From Zea mays (lineage: Eukaryota > Streptophyta > Magnoliopsida > Poales > Poaceae): a stretch of DNA of 64,000 bases. The position numbers were made by a program, and so were the translations under genes. Below are positions 10,863-23,006 of the stretch, piece by piece; position 1 is the first letter of the stretch; each line of letters begins with the position of its first letter. Location of the stretch: the NCBI RefSeq assembly GCF_902167145.1, contig NC_050100.1:189155439-189219438 (forward strand). Reading direction: 5' to 3'. Below the pieces are notes generated by a model. That model made no database searches. It had not been told where the DNA came from and worked only from the letters and a program-made list of their open reading frames with translations.

Positions 10863-13800
10863 ATGGGCAGTCTCCAGCAACCTCTCCAACCCGGGACGGT
10901 GCTCCGTTTCGGGAGTCTTGAGTTCATGTCCTTCGACGGCAGCTACGACATGATACTCCTTCCACCGCCACGCGACAACGACAATGGCGGTCGACAGCCC
11001 GCCCGCCGGCGGCGGAATCGACGACGTCTTCCCCGCGTGGTGGAAGAACAACCTTCGAGCTCGTCCTGCCTTCTTCCCCGTCGGCGGAGGGGAAGGCAGG
11101 GCAACCAAGGCCAAGCAGGAGGCAGCGCTTCGTCGGTTGTCGAGCGAATCGACAGCGCCAGCACCCCAACGGGGGGCGCCCCGGGTATCGACTTCGCGCT
11201 TGAGACGAAGACGAGCGCCGTCTCCCCGCGACACGCCAATCCCGAGCAAGCGGACGACGCCAGCGCGCTTGCAAAAAGCTTGCTGGACGTCGCCCTCGTA
11301 CCTGAGACGACGGTGCAGTCAGTCCCCGACGTGACTTTATCGCCGCTCGTCGACCAAGAGGTACCGACCGATTCCCATCCCACGTCATTTGGATTCGGCC
11401 TCAACCCGCCTGGCGACCTCGCTTTGGCGGGCGCTCTCGTAGAAGCGAGACCAAACCCTCTGGGGTTTCGCATGCGGTCGCCTTGGGACCGGTTGACGGA
11501 CGTCTCGACCTACGGGCCCTCTAGGTCCGAGGAAGACGACGAGCCCAACATCTGTTGGGATTTCACTGGACTTGGCAACCCCAGTGCCATGCGGGACTTC
11601 ATGACCGCATGTGACTACTGCCTCTCCGACTGTTCCGACGGTAGCCGCAGCCTCGACGACGAGGACTGCGGCCCAAGCCGCGAATGTTTCCACGTCGATC
11701 TAGGGGGTCCCTCCGAAGGCAATCATCTCGGCATGCCGGAGGACGGTGATCTCCCTAGGTCGGTGCCCCGCGTTGACATCCCACAGGAGCTAGCTGTGGT
11801 CCCCGTTCAGGCGGGGGGCCATGACCCACAGCTCGAGCAAATCCGCGGGGTGTAGGCCAGGCTCGACGAGGGAGCAGGAGCGCTTGAGCCGATCCGCCGG
11901 GACGTCGGGCAGGCATGGGCGGGCCAACCCCCGGCCGGAGAAATACGTCATCTGCCCCAGGGTTTCCAGCACCGCGTCGCAGGCGACGTCAGGGTCAGGC
12001 CGCCACCCGCATCTAGTGGGGTCGGCCAGAACCTGGCAGCAGCAGCGATGCTTCTCCGCGCGATGCCGGAGCCATCAACCACCGAGGGTCGGCGAATCCA
12101 GGGGGAGCTCAAGAATCTCCTGGAAGGCGCTGCGGTCCGACGGGCCGAGAGCTCTGCCTCCCGAAGGCAGGGGTACCCCTCGGAACCTCATGCCGCGACT
12201 TCCCGATTCATGCGGGAAGCCTCGGTCTACACCGGGCGCACGCGCAACTCCGTGCCTGCGGCCCCGGGCCGCCTCGGCAACGAGCACCATCACCGCGACC
12301 GTCGGGCCCACCTCGACGAGAGGGTGCGCCGAGGCTACCACCCTAGGCGTGGGGGACGCTACGACAGCGGGGAGGATCGGAATCCCTCGCCCGAGCCACC
12401 CGGTCCGCAGGCCTTCAGCCGGGCCATCCGACGGGCACCGTTCCCGACCCGGTTCCGACCCCCGACTACTATCACAAAGTACTCGGGGGAGACGAGACCG
12501 GAACTGTGGCTCGCGGACTACCGCCTGGCCTGCCAACTGGGTGGAACAGACGACGACAACCTCATCATCCGCAACCTCCCCCTGTTCCTCTCCGACACCG
12601 CTCACGCCTGGTTGGAGCACCTGCCTCCGGGGCAGATCTCCAACTGGGACGACCTAGTCCAAGCTTTCGCCGGCAATTTCCAGGGCACGTACGTGCGCCC
12701 CGGGAATTCCTGGGACCTCCGAAGCTGCCGGCAGCAGCCGGGAGAGTCTCTCCGGGACTACATCCAGCGATTCTCGAAGCAGCGCACCGAGCTGCCCAAC
12801 ATCACCGACTCAGATGTCATCGGCGCGTTCCTCGCCGGCACCACCTGCCGCGACCTGGTGAGCAAGTTGGGTCGCAAGACCCCCACCAGGGCGAGCGAGC
12901 TGATGGACATCGCCACCAAGTTCGCCTCCGGCCAGGAGGCGGTCGAGGCTATCTTCTTAAAGGACAAGCAGCCCCAGGGCCGCCCATCGGAAGATGCTCC
13001 CGAGGCGTCTACTCAGCGCGGCGCCAAGAAGAAAGGCAAGAAGAAGTCGCAAGCGAAACGCGACACCGCCGACGCGGACCTTGTCGCCGCCGCCGAGTAC
13101 AAGAACCCTCGGAAACCCCCCGGAGGTGCCAACCTCTTCGACAAGATGCTCAAGGAGTCGTGCCCTTATCACCAGGGGCCCGTCAAGCACACCCTTGAGG
13201 AGTGCGTCATGCTTCGGCGCCACTTCCACAGGGCCGGGCCACCCGCGGAGGGTGGCAGAGCCCGCGACGACGACAAGAAGGAAGATCACCAAGCAGGAGA
13301 GTTCCCCGAGGCCCGCGACTGCTTCATGATCTACGGTGGGCAAGCGACGAACGCCTCGGCTCGGCACCGCAAACAAGAGCGCCGGGAGGTCTGCTCGGTG
13401 AAGGTGGTGGCGCCAGTTTACCTAGACTGGTCCGACAAGCCCATCACCTTTGACCAAGCCGACCACCCCGACCACGTGCCGATCCCGGGGAAATACCCGC
13501 TCGTCGTCGACCCTGTCATCGGCGACGTCAGGCTCACCAAGGTCCTTATGGACGGAGGCAGCAGCCTCAACATCATCTACGCCGAGACCCTCAGGCTCCT
13601 GCGTGTTGATCTGTCCTCCGTCCGAGCAGGCGCTGCGCCCTTCCATGGGATCATTCCCGGGAAGCGCGTCCAGCCCCTCGGACGACTCGACCTTCCCGTC
13701 TGCTTCGGAACACCCTCCAACTTCCGAAGGGAGACCCTGATGTTCGAGGTGGTCGGGTTCCGAGGAACCTACTACGCGGTACTGGGAAGGCCATGCTACG

Positions 13801-16800
13801 CGAAGTTCATGGCCGTCCCCAACTACACCTACCTGAAGCTCAAGATGCCGGGCCCCAACGGGGTCATCACCGTCGGCCCCACGTACAAACACGCGTTCGA
13901 ATGCGACGTGGAGTGCGTGGAGTACGCCGAGGCCCTCGCCGAGTCCGAGGCCCTCATCGCCGACCTGGAAAGCCTCTCTAAGGAGGTGCCAGACGTGAAA
14001 CGTCATGCCGGCAACTTCGAGCCAGTGGAGACGGTTAAGGCCGTCCCCCTCGACCCCAGCGGCGACGCCTCCAAGCAAGTCCGGATCGGCTCCGGGCTCG
14101 ACCCCAAATAGGAAGCAGTGCTCGTCGACTTTCTCCGCGCAAACGCCGACGTCTTCGCGTGGAGTCCCTCGGGCATGCCCGGCATACCGAGGGATGTCGC
14201 TGAGCACTCGCTGGATATTCGGGCCGGAGCCCGACCCGTCAAGCAGCCTCTGCGCCGATTCGACGAGGAGAAGCGCACAGCAATAGGCGAGGAGATCCAC
14301 AAGCTAATGGTAGCAGGGTTCATCAAAGAGGTATTCCATCCCGAATGGGTCGCCAACCCCGTGCTTGTGAGAAAGAAAGGGGGAAATGGCGGATGTGTGT
14401 AGACTACACTGGTCTCAACAAAGCATGTCCGAAGGTTCCCTACCCTCTGCCTCGCATCGATCAAATCGTGGATTCCACTGCTGGGTGCGAAACCCTATCT
14501 TTCCTCGATGCCTACTCAGGGTATCATCAAATCAGGATGAAAGAGTCCGACCAGCTCGCGACTTCTTTCATCACGCCCTTCGGCATTTACTGCTATGTCA
14601 CCATGCCGTTCGGCTTGAGGAATGCGGGCGCGACATACCAGCGGTGCATGAACCATGTGTTCGGCGAACACATTGACCGCACGGTCGAGGCCTACGTCGA
14701 TGACATCGTAGTCAAGACGAGGAAAGCTTCCGACCTCCTTTCCGACCTTGAAGTGACATTTCGATGTCTCAAGGCGAAAGGCGTCAAGCTCAATCCCGAG
14801 AAGTGTGTCTTCGGGGTGCCCCGAGGCATGCTCTTGGGGTTCATCGTCTTCGAGCGGGGCATCGAAGCCAACCCGGAGAAGATCGCAGCCATCACCAGCA
14901 TGGGGCTCATCAAGGACTTGAAAGGCGTACAGAGGGTCATGGGATGTCTCGCGGCTCTGAGCCGCTTCATCTCACGCCTCGGCGAAAGAGGTCTGCCTCT
15001 GTACCGCCTCTTAAGGAAGGTCGAGTGCTTCACTTGGACCCCTGAGGCCGAGGAAGCTCTCGGGAACCTGAAGGCGCTCCTCACAAGGGCGCCTATCTTG
15101 GTGCCTCCAGCTGCCGGAGAAGTCCTCTTGGTCTACGTCGCCGCGACCACTCAGGTGGTTAGCGCCGCGATTGTGGTCGAGAGGCAAGAAGAGGGGCATG
15201 CATTGCCCGTTCAGAGGCCAGTTTACTTCGTCAGCGAGGTACTGTCCGAAACCACGATCCGCTACCCACAAGTTCAGAAGCTGCTGTATGCAGTGATCCT
15301 GACGCGGCAGAAGTTGCGACACTACTTCGAGTCTCATCCGGTAACTGTGGTGTCATCCTTCCCCCTGGGGGAGATCATCCAGTGCCGAGAGGCCTCGGGT
15401 AGGATTGCAAAGTGGGCGATGGAAATCTTGGGCGAGACAATCTCGTTCGCCCCTCGGAAGGCCATCAAGTCCCAGGTCTTGGCGGACTTCGTGGCCGAAT
15501 GGGTCGACACCCAGCTACCGACGGCTCCGATCCAACCGGAGCTCTGGACCATGTTTTTCGACGGGTCGCTGATGAAGACGGGAGCCGGCGCAGGCCTACT
15601 CTTCATCTCGCCCCTCGGGAAACACCTACGCTATGTGCTACGCCTCCATTTCCCGGCGTCCAACAATGTGGCTGAGTATGAGGCTCTGTTCAACGGGTTG
15701 CGGATCGCCATCGAGCTAGGGGTCCGGCGCCTCGACGCCCGCGGTGACTCGCAGCTCGTCATCGACCAAGTCATGAAGAACTCCCACTGCCGTGACCCGA
15801 AGATGGAGGCCTACTGCGATGAGGTTCGGCGCCTGGAAGACAAGTTCTACGGGCTCGAGCTTAACCACATCGCTCGGCGCTACAACGAGACTGCGGACGA
15901 GCTGGCTAAAATAGCCTCGGGGCGAACAACGGTTCCCCCGGACGTCTTCTCCCGGGATCTACATCAACCCTCCGTCAAGATCGACGACATGCCCGAGCCT
16001 GAGGCGCCCTCGGCCCAGTCCGAGGAACCCTCGGTCCGGCCCGAGGTACCCTCGGCACAGCCCGAGGCGCCTTCGGTTCAGCCCGAGGTACCCTCGGCCC
16101 TCGAGGGTGAGGCACTACGCGTCGAGGGGGAGCGAAGCGGGGCCACGCCTGATCGAGACTGGCAGACCCCGTACCTGCGACATCTCTACCAAGGAGAGCT
16201 ACCCCTCGACCGAGCCGAGGCTCGGCGGGTGGCGCGGCGCGCCAAGTCGTTCGTCTTGCTGGGCGAAGAAAGGGAGCTCTACCACCGCAGCCCCTCAGGC
16301 ATCCTCCAGCGATGCATCTCCGTCGCCGAAGGTCAGGAACTCCTGCGGGAGATACACTCGGGGGCTTGCGGCCATCACGCAGCGCCTCGAGCCCTTGTCG
16401 GGAATGCCTTCCGATAGGGCTTCTACTGGCCGACGGCGGTGGCCGACGCCACTAGAATTGTCCGCACCTGCGAAGGGTGTCAATTCTATGCGAAGCAGAC
16501 CCACCTGCCCGCTCAGGCTCTGCAGACGATACCCATCACCTGGCCCTTTGCTGTGTGGGGTCTAGACCTCGTCGGCCCTTTGCAGAAGGCACCCGGGGGC
16601 TACACGCACCTGCTGGTCGCTATCAACAAATTCTCCAAGTGGATCGAGGTCCGACCTCTGAACGGCATCAGGTCCGAGCAGGCGGTGGCGTTCTTCACCA
16701 ACATCATCCATCGCTTCGGGGTCCCAAACTCCATCATCACCGACAACGGCACCCAGTTCACGGGCAGAAAGTTATTGGACTTCTGCGAGGATCACCACAT

Positions 16801-17401
16801 CCGGGTGGACTGGGCCGTCGTGGCTCATCCCATGTCAAATGGGCAAGTAGAGCGTGCCAACGACATGATTCTACAAGGGCTCAAGCCTCGGATCTACAAC
16901 GACCTCAACAAGTTCGGCAAGCTATGGATGAAGGAACTCCCCTCGGTGGTCTGGAGCCTGAGGACAATGCCAAGCCAAGCCACGGGTTTCACGCCGTTCT
17001 TCCTAGTCTACGGGGCCGAGGCCGTCTTGCCCACAGACCTGGAATACGGCTCCCCGAGGACGAGGGCCTACAGCGATCAAAGCAACCAAGCTAGCCGAGA
17101 AGACTCGCTGGACCAGCTGGAAGAGGCTCGGGACAAGGCCTTACTACACTCGGCGCGGTACCAACAGTCCCTGCGACGCTACCACGCCCGAGGGGTCCGG
17201 TCCCGAGACCTCCAGGTGGGCGACCTGGTGCTTCGACTGCGACAAGACGCCCGAGGAAGGCACAAGCTCACGCCCCCCTGGGAGGGACCGTTCGTCATCG
17301 CCAAGGTTCTGAAGCCCGGAACGTACAAGCTGGCCAACAGTCAAGGCGAGGTCTACGACAACGCTTGGAACATCCAACAGCTACGTCGCTTCTACCCTTA
17401 A
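10863..17401 (+). pseudogene. Huck-like gag-pro-pol polyprotein, four lesions
   Basis: One long frame starts at the first ATG after the primer-binding site (MGSLQQPLQPGTV). Gag core lies at about 12500-12930 (WLADYRLACQLGG, RDYIQRFSKQRTELPN). The protease motif is DGGSS at 13551. Reverse transcriptase has YVDD at 14692-14703. A degenerate first RNase H (about 15060-15480) is followed by a second, better conserved RNase H (15540-15930: FFDGS, NNVAEYEAL, GDSQLV). Integrase has an HHCC finger (about 16350-16500), LDLVGP, TDNGTQF and a catalytic Glu in VERAND, then a GPY/F-like end (WEGPF). TAG codons at 11853, 14109 and 16415 each stand where a glutamine is expected. One base is lost in the G run 14379-14383. 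The dual RNase H fits the Tat branch of Gypsy. Confidence 0.9.
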
Positions 17402-17636
17402 GATGTTTTCAAGTTGTTCATATACCTCGCACCCACGCAAAGTTTAGTCATCAAGGAAGGGTCGGCCTCGCCTTGGCAAGGCCCGACCCTCCCTCGGGGG
17501 CTAAAAGGGGGGGAACCCCCTCTGCGTCGAAATTTTCCTCGAAAAAAGATCTCTTCTGCCAGAATGCCTTTCGTGCTTTTTGACTACTTCGAAAAGTGGA
17601 TCCTGAAAACGACGGAGTACACGTAAGCAGCCAAGG

Positions 17637-18566
17637 TTGACCGAGCCGAGGGACTCCTACGCCTCCGGGATACGGATACCTCACTCATCACCTTCTGCGA
17701 TAAGTAACTCACGTTCGGATAAGCGATTCCGCGGACCGAACAAATCTTCACGTTCGGAAGTTCTTCTGCCAAAGCGATCCTTCGAGCCTTCTCGACTGAG
17801 TCGGTGACAAAGCCTCATGGACGGGTAAAAGTGCGCGTAAGCGGCAAGGCTGACCGAGCCGCGGGACTCCTACGCCTCCGGGATACGGATACCTCACTCA
17901 TCACCTTCCGCGAGAAGCAACTCTCGCTCGCACAAACATCCCTGTTACCGACAAAAAAGTTCAGATACTCGAAACAAGAGGAAAAGAGACGCAGCTTTAC
18001 AACACAGCGAGGGTGTGTTCTGGCCTCGGCGGCCGCAGGAGACACACGCTACAAGACAATCCGACCCTGCAGGCTCGGGTCTTGACGCTGGAAGGGGGCA
18101 GCAGCACCCTCGGCATCGACGACACCTTCGGCGAGGTCCGACCTGGCCTCGGACGGCGACGCGGCCCGAGGATCTCCACTCTGAAGGACGACGTCATCGC
18201 CATGCCCGGGCAATCGCTGCCAGGGTCTTCTCCAGGAGTCCGGCCCGAGCAGGCGGCTCGGCCGGTCACCCTGGGGTCTCGGCCAGCCGTCCTCAGAGGG
18301 CGCCGGCCTGACCCGAGGCTCCGGCTGGTCAACTCCAGCGTCTGTCCCGCTAACGGACGACCCGGCTAGGCTCCGGCCAACCAGGTTCCATTTTCGAGCC
18401 AACTCTGCCCCTGTTCATGCTGATGTCGCTACCCCTGGCCTCGGCTCATCCAAGAGCGACCGAGGGGTCCCTTTAACTAAGCTAGAGGAGCCTCGGACAA
18501 CAAGGCCGGCCGAGCCGAGGGACTCCTACGCCTCCGGGATACGGATACCTCACTCGTCATCTTGAC
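17637..18566 (+). repeat. Three dispersed copies of a 60-bp repeat in the Huck-like 3' region
   Basis: A block reading 'cgagccgagggactcctacg', then 'cctccgggatacggatacct' and 'cactcatcac', occurs at about 17640, 17853 and 18511. The first two copies share further flanking sequence and lie about 213 bp apart, suggesting a tandem duplication followed by drift. Confidence 0.85.
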
Positions 18567-20389
18567 ACGGGGTGACTCAAGCTTGGTGAAGCGGTTCAGA
18601 CAACCAACAGGCGAGTCTTAGTGCTCGAAAATGAGGAAAAAACACGGCTCCGTGCCAAAATTACATACATGTTCAGGCCTCGACAGCCATAATGAACAAA
18701 AACACTGGCATTCAAAGTGCCATTACAAACGGAACTCCGGTTCCACCTCCGCAGGTACGAACAACCCCACTCGATGGGGGAGGGCCTGCGGAGCAACAGA
18801 AGACCGACGAACGGCGCGCCGTCGCCCGCTCCAGCAGCAGCGACGACGACGACTTCTGCTCCGGTGGGCCGAACAGCGGCAGCACTGACCTCAGGGCGAA
18901 TGCTGCTGCCAAGAGGCCCCCGCCCATGCCCAAACTCGTGAGGCAAGGACGGGCAGAAGGCCGTAGAGTTGGAGGTCGGTCCGTGGGCGGCCCTGGCTAT
19001 CTCGTCGGCGGAAGAACCTCTTCCTGCTGCCGTGGCAGACGCCGGCGCCGCGAGCGGCTCCAAAGCCACTCGCGTCCGAGAGCCAGGCACGGTGCAGCTG
19101 CCGGCGCCACGGACGACGACCGCCCTTCCCTCCGATCACTGAGTGAAGGAGCGGGCCACCGCCCACGCAGGGGCCGACCCCAACTCGGCACACTCCCCTC
19201 CCCAGCCCTGGTGATGAAAATCCTTGAGGCTGAGGGAGGGGCAGAGGCCGCAGCCCGGCTCGCTTTCCCCCACCATCAAGCTGGAGGTCACCATCTTGGG
19301 TGGCCGCCGGCGGAGGGGTGCAGCCGGGCTGCATGATGAAAATCCTTGAAGCCGAACGATGGCTGAAAGGTAACAACTCCCACGGAGTTGCGTTCCTCCG
19401 ATGATGAGGCGGAAAGACGGCGGGTATCCCCCATCCGGGGGCTTGGAAGGTGGAAAGACACGATGCATAAGGGAGCACGAAGACATGGTCGCCTTCCAAG
19501 GGGGTCACCCTCCTTTTAAAGGCGACTATCCCTACTTGCGTCCCCAGCCGTCACGGGCTGAGTCTTCTCAACCACGCTCCAAGGCCCTCCCCTGCAGCGC
19601 GGGGGCTGGGTCCCACATGTCATGCAAGCCGGCTCAGAGCAGAAGAAGCCAAACCGCCGTGCGCGGTGCGCACAACCGCCCAGCGGTTACAAGTGACCCT
19701 CCACTTCTGCCTAGACCAACGGGCGAAAGGGGCGGGCAGCCATGCAGGCGGCATGCAACCGCGCCAAGTGGGCGCACTTCTCCGACTCCCAACACGCCCA
19801 GCATGGAGGCCCAGGCCCACGCGTCAGGCAACCGGCGCGCCGAATGCTTCGTGCATGCAACTGCACCGCCACTTGCGCCACCACCGCGCCTCCTCGATTG
19901 CGGAACCAATGCCGCGACTTGAGGCGACCCAGCGCACGACCCAGCAGCGCCAGCCTGGCGCGGCGGTCAGTGCGGCCAAAAATGGGCCGGCAGTAATGAC
20001 GGTGGCAGGCGAGCAGGAGCAGCGGTCACGTCGTCAGCCAAGCTCACGTCCCATCCGGGGGCAGCGAGAGAACCCCCTCTCAGGCTCTCACGGCGTGAAG
20101 ACAACGCGCCCGTGATCCGTTCCTCGAACGGCTCGCGCACGCGCAACGGCCGCCCCGCCAACCACTCGCCCCGTCGCATTAACTCCGCGGCGGGACAGGC
20201 GGCGCCTCTGGCAGGAGAAGCGGGCGACGCTTCGCCTTCGCCATAATGACCGCGTCAGTAAAGGTACGCCGCGTCGTTCGATTTCCTATCCTTTTCCTTT
20301 TTTCCTCTTTCTCTCTCTTGCAACAGGGACCGGGAAAGGGGGATACCTCGAAAAGGATCCTTCCCCGTGAAGGAACCAGGCTCCGAGCC

Positions 20390-20605
20390 TCCCTACTGAT
20401 CAGAGGTTCGAAGGCTGGCCCCCCAGAAGGGTTCGACAGCCGCCTCAGATCGCGTGGGCCCTACACCCACTACTGGTCAGAGGTTCGAAGGCCGGCCCCT
20501 CGGAAGGGTTCCACGGCCGCCTCAGGCTACTCGGGCTCCACGCCCATTACTGATCAGGGGTTTGAAGGCTGGCCCCCGAAGGGTTCACAGCCGCCTCAGA
20601 CGTCG
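20390..20605 (+). repeat. Three tandem copies of about 75 bp in the Huck-like 3' region
   Basis: Three units each read 'actgatcagaggttcgaagg', then a 'ctggccc..gaagggttc' part and 'acagccgcctcag', with small differences between copies. Confidence 0.85.
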
Positions 20606-21317
20606 AGCGAGGGATGACCATGGGTACGTTCAATACATAACCAAGGCTCGGGCTGCGCTCCCGAGGTACCCTAGGACATTTTTGAGACCAGCGGGAGCGA
20701 TCTTGTAACGGAATCCCATCAGAGGGAGGCATCGAGCCCTCGGACCCCATCGCCAGGGGACCGGGTCCGGCAGATCACCCACAGGTACTTTTGGGCGTGC
20801 CTCTGGGCCCCTAGCCGACCCCTAACGAACGGGGCACGGACGTCCACTCAGATTACCCGCTTGCAGCTCACCGGAGACACCATGTTCGGCGCCCATCGAG
20901 GGCAACATGGCGCTTTCCCCCCCTCCTCCTTGCGGAAAGGCGACGCAGGGGCGTATGTAAAAAAGTCGAGTCTGTCCCTGATCGCCCTCTCGCCCTGTGC
21001 AGAGGCTCGGGGGCTGCTCTCGCAAACCCGGCTCCGGCCGAACCGTTGACAGCGTCAACATACCAGCCCGAGAACTTGGGACCCGACCGTACACCCGGGC
21101 TACGGCCAGCTCACATGAGGGAACAACCAGACCAGCCGAAGCATTACGCGAGGCATTAAGACCTCGAAGGAGTGAAACCACTCCTCCGAGGCCTCGGGGG
21201 CTACACCCGGCGGGTGCGCTCGCGCGCACCCACCGGAACAAAATGCAACCGAGAAAGGCTGGTCCCCTTGCAAAAAAGTGCGACGAAAGCCTCCAAGCGA
21301 GTGCTAACACTCCCTTC

Positions 21318-21333
21318 GAGGCTCGGGGGCTAC
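21318..21333 (+). promoter_or_regulatory. Polypurine tract of the Huck-like element
   Basis: GAGGCTCGGGGGCTAC lies directly against the 3' LTR. Near copies occur upstream at about 21002 (gaggctcgggggctg) and 21190 (gaggcctcgggggctac). Confidence 0.75.
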
Positions 21334-23006
21334 TGTCGGGGACCATAATTAGGGGTACCCTCAAGACTCCTAATTCTCAGCTGGTAACCCCCATCAGCAT
21401 AAAGCTGCAAAGGCCTGATGGGTGCGATTAAGTCAGGGATCAGTCCATTCGAGGGACTCGATCACGCCTCGTCCGAGCCTAGTCTCGGACAAGGGCAGCC
21501 GACCATGGAGGATTTCCGTCTCGCCCGAGGCCCCCCTCCAACGGCGAACATATTTCCGGCTCACCCGAGGCCCTGCCTTCGCTAAGAAGCAACCCTGACT
21601 AAATCGCCGCACCGACCGACCAAGTCGCAGGAGCATTTAATGCAAAGGTGGTCTGACACCTTTATCCTGACGCGCGCCCCCCGACAGAGCCGAAGTGACC
21701 GCCGTCACTTCGCCGCTCCACTGACCGGCCTGACAGAAGGACAGCGCCGCCTGCGCTACTCCGACTGCGGTGCCACTTGACAGAGTGAGGCTGACAAGCA
21801 GTCAGGCCCTGCCGAAGGCACCATAGGAAGCTCTGCTTCGCCCGACCCAGGGCTCGGACTCGGGCTAAGTCCCGGAAGATGGCGAACTCCGCTCCGCCCG
21901 ACCCAGGGCTCAGACTCGGGCTCAGCCCCGGAAGACGGCGAACTCCGCTCCGCCCGACCCAGGGCTCGGACTCGGGCTCAGCCCCGGAAGACGGCGAACT
22001 CCGCTCCGCCCGACCCAGGGCTCGGACTAGGGCTAAGTCCCGGAAGACGGCGAACTCCGCTCCGCCCGACCCAGGGCTCGGACTCGGGCTCAGCCCCAGA
22101 AGACGACGAACTCCGCTCCGCCTGACCCAGGGCTCAGACTCGGGCTCAGCCCCAGAAGACGACGAACTTCGCTTCGCTCGACCCCAGGGCTCGGACTCCG
22201 CCCTGGCCTCACCCGACGGCCTCCGCCTCGCCCGACCCAGGGGCTCGGACTCGACCTCGGCCATGGAAGACAGACTCAACCTCGGCTTCGGAGGAGCTTC
22301 CACATCGCCCAACCTAGGGCGCAGGCCAGCCACGTCAACAGGAGGCGCCATCATCACCCTACCCTGAGCTGACTCGGGCCGCAGGAAACAAGACCGGCGT
22401 CCCATCTGGCTAGCTCCGCCAGATAGGCAATGATGGCGCCCCGCGTACTCTGTGACGACGGCGGCTCTCAGCCCCCTTACGGAAGCAAGAGGACGTCAGC
22501 AAGGACCCAACCGCTCCGACAGCTGTCCCTCCACCAGGCTCCATTGCTCCTCCGACAGCCACAACATCACACCAGCTGGGTGCCAAAATCTCTCCGGCTG
22601 CCACGACGGCATGTACTTAGGGCGCTAGCTCTCCTCCGCTAGACACGTAGCACTCTGCTACACCCCCCATTGTACACCTGGATCCTCTCCTTACGCCTAT
22701 AAAAGGAAGGACCAGGGCCCTCTTAGAGAGGGTTGGCCGCGCGGGGACGAGGACGAGACAGGCGCTCGCTTGGAGCCGCTCGCTCCCTCTCCCGCGTGGA
22801 CGCTTGTAACCCCCTACTGCAAGCGCACCCGACCTGGGCGCGGGACGAACACGAAGGCCGCGGGATTCCCACCTCTCTCACGCCGGTCTCCGGCCGCCTT
22901 GCTCTCCCCCCTTCGCGCTCGCCCTCGCGCTCGACCCATCTGGGCTGGGGCACGCGGCGACACTCACTCGTCGGCCCAGGGACCCCCCGGTCTCGAAACG
23001 CCGACA
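21334..23006 (+). repeat. 3' LTR of the Huck-like element
   Basis: 1673 bp from TGTCGGGGACC to CCGACA, aligned without gaps to the 5' LTR. It carries the same tandem block and the TATA box at 22698-22706. Confidence 0.92.

Larger units (their letters stand above)
17402..21317 (+). other. Long non-coding 3' region of the Huck-like element
   Basis: About 3.9 kb between integrase and the polypurine tract. It holds dispersed and tandem repeats (separate entries) and several open frames on both strands, up to about 215 codons. Their translations are Arg/Pro/Ser-rich and look composition-driven. The phrase 'gatgaaaatccttga' occurs twice (about 19213 and 19335). No known domain is seen. Confidence 0.6.
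9130..23006 (+). mobile_element. Complete Huck-like Gypsy retrotransposon (13.9 kb)
   Basis: Starts TGTCGGGGACC and ends CGCCGACA, with 5-bp flanks cgttt (9125-9129) and cattt (23007-23011), one transition apart. Two 1673-bp LTRs, a primer-binding site, a gag-pro-pol frame, a long non-coding 3' region and a polypurine tract are all present in order. The LTR sequence, total length and LTR length fit maize Huck as I remember it. By eye I count about 34 differences between the LTRs, nearly all transitions (about 2%). With the commonly used 1.3e-8 substitutions per site per year, that means insertion around 0.8 million years ago. Inner stops make it unable to supply its own proteins. Confidence 0.88.

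Noticed and set aside
13422..14300. 292-codon minus-strand frame opposite Huck-like protease
   Set aside because: It is the mirror of GC-rich coding sequence on the plus strand and matches nothing recognisable.
17637..18566. CRISPR-like array in the spaced repeats of the Huck-like 3' region
   Set aside because: Only three copies, 60 bp long and unevenly spaced, in a plant retrotransposon.
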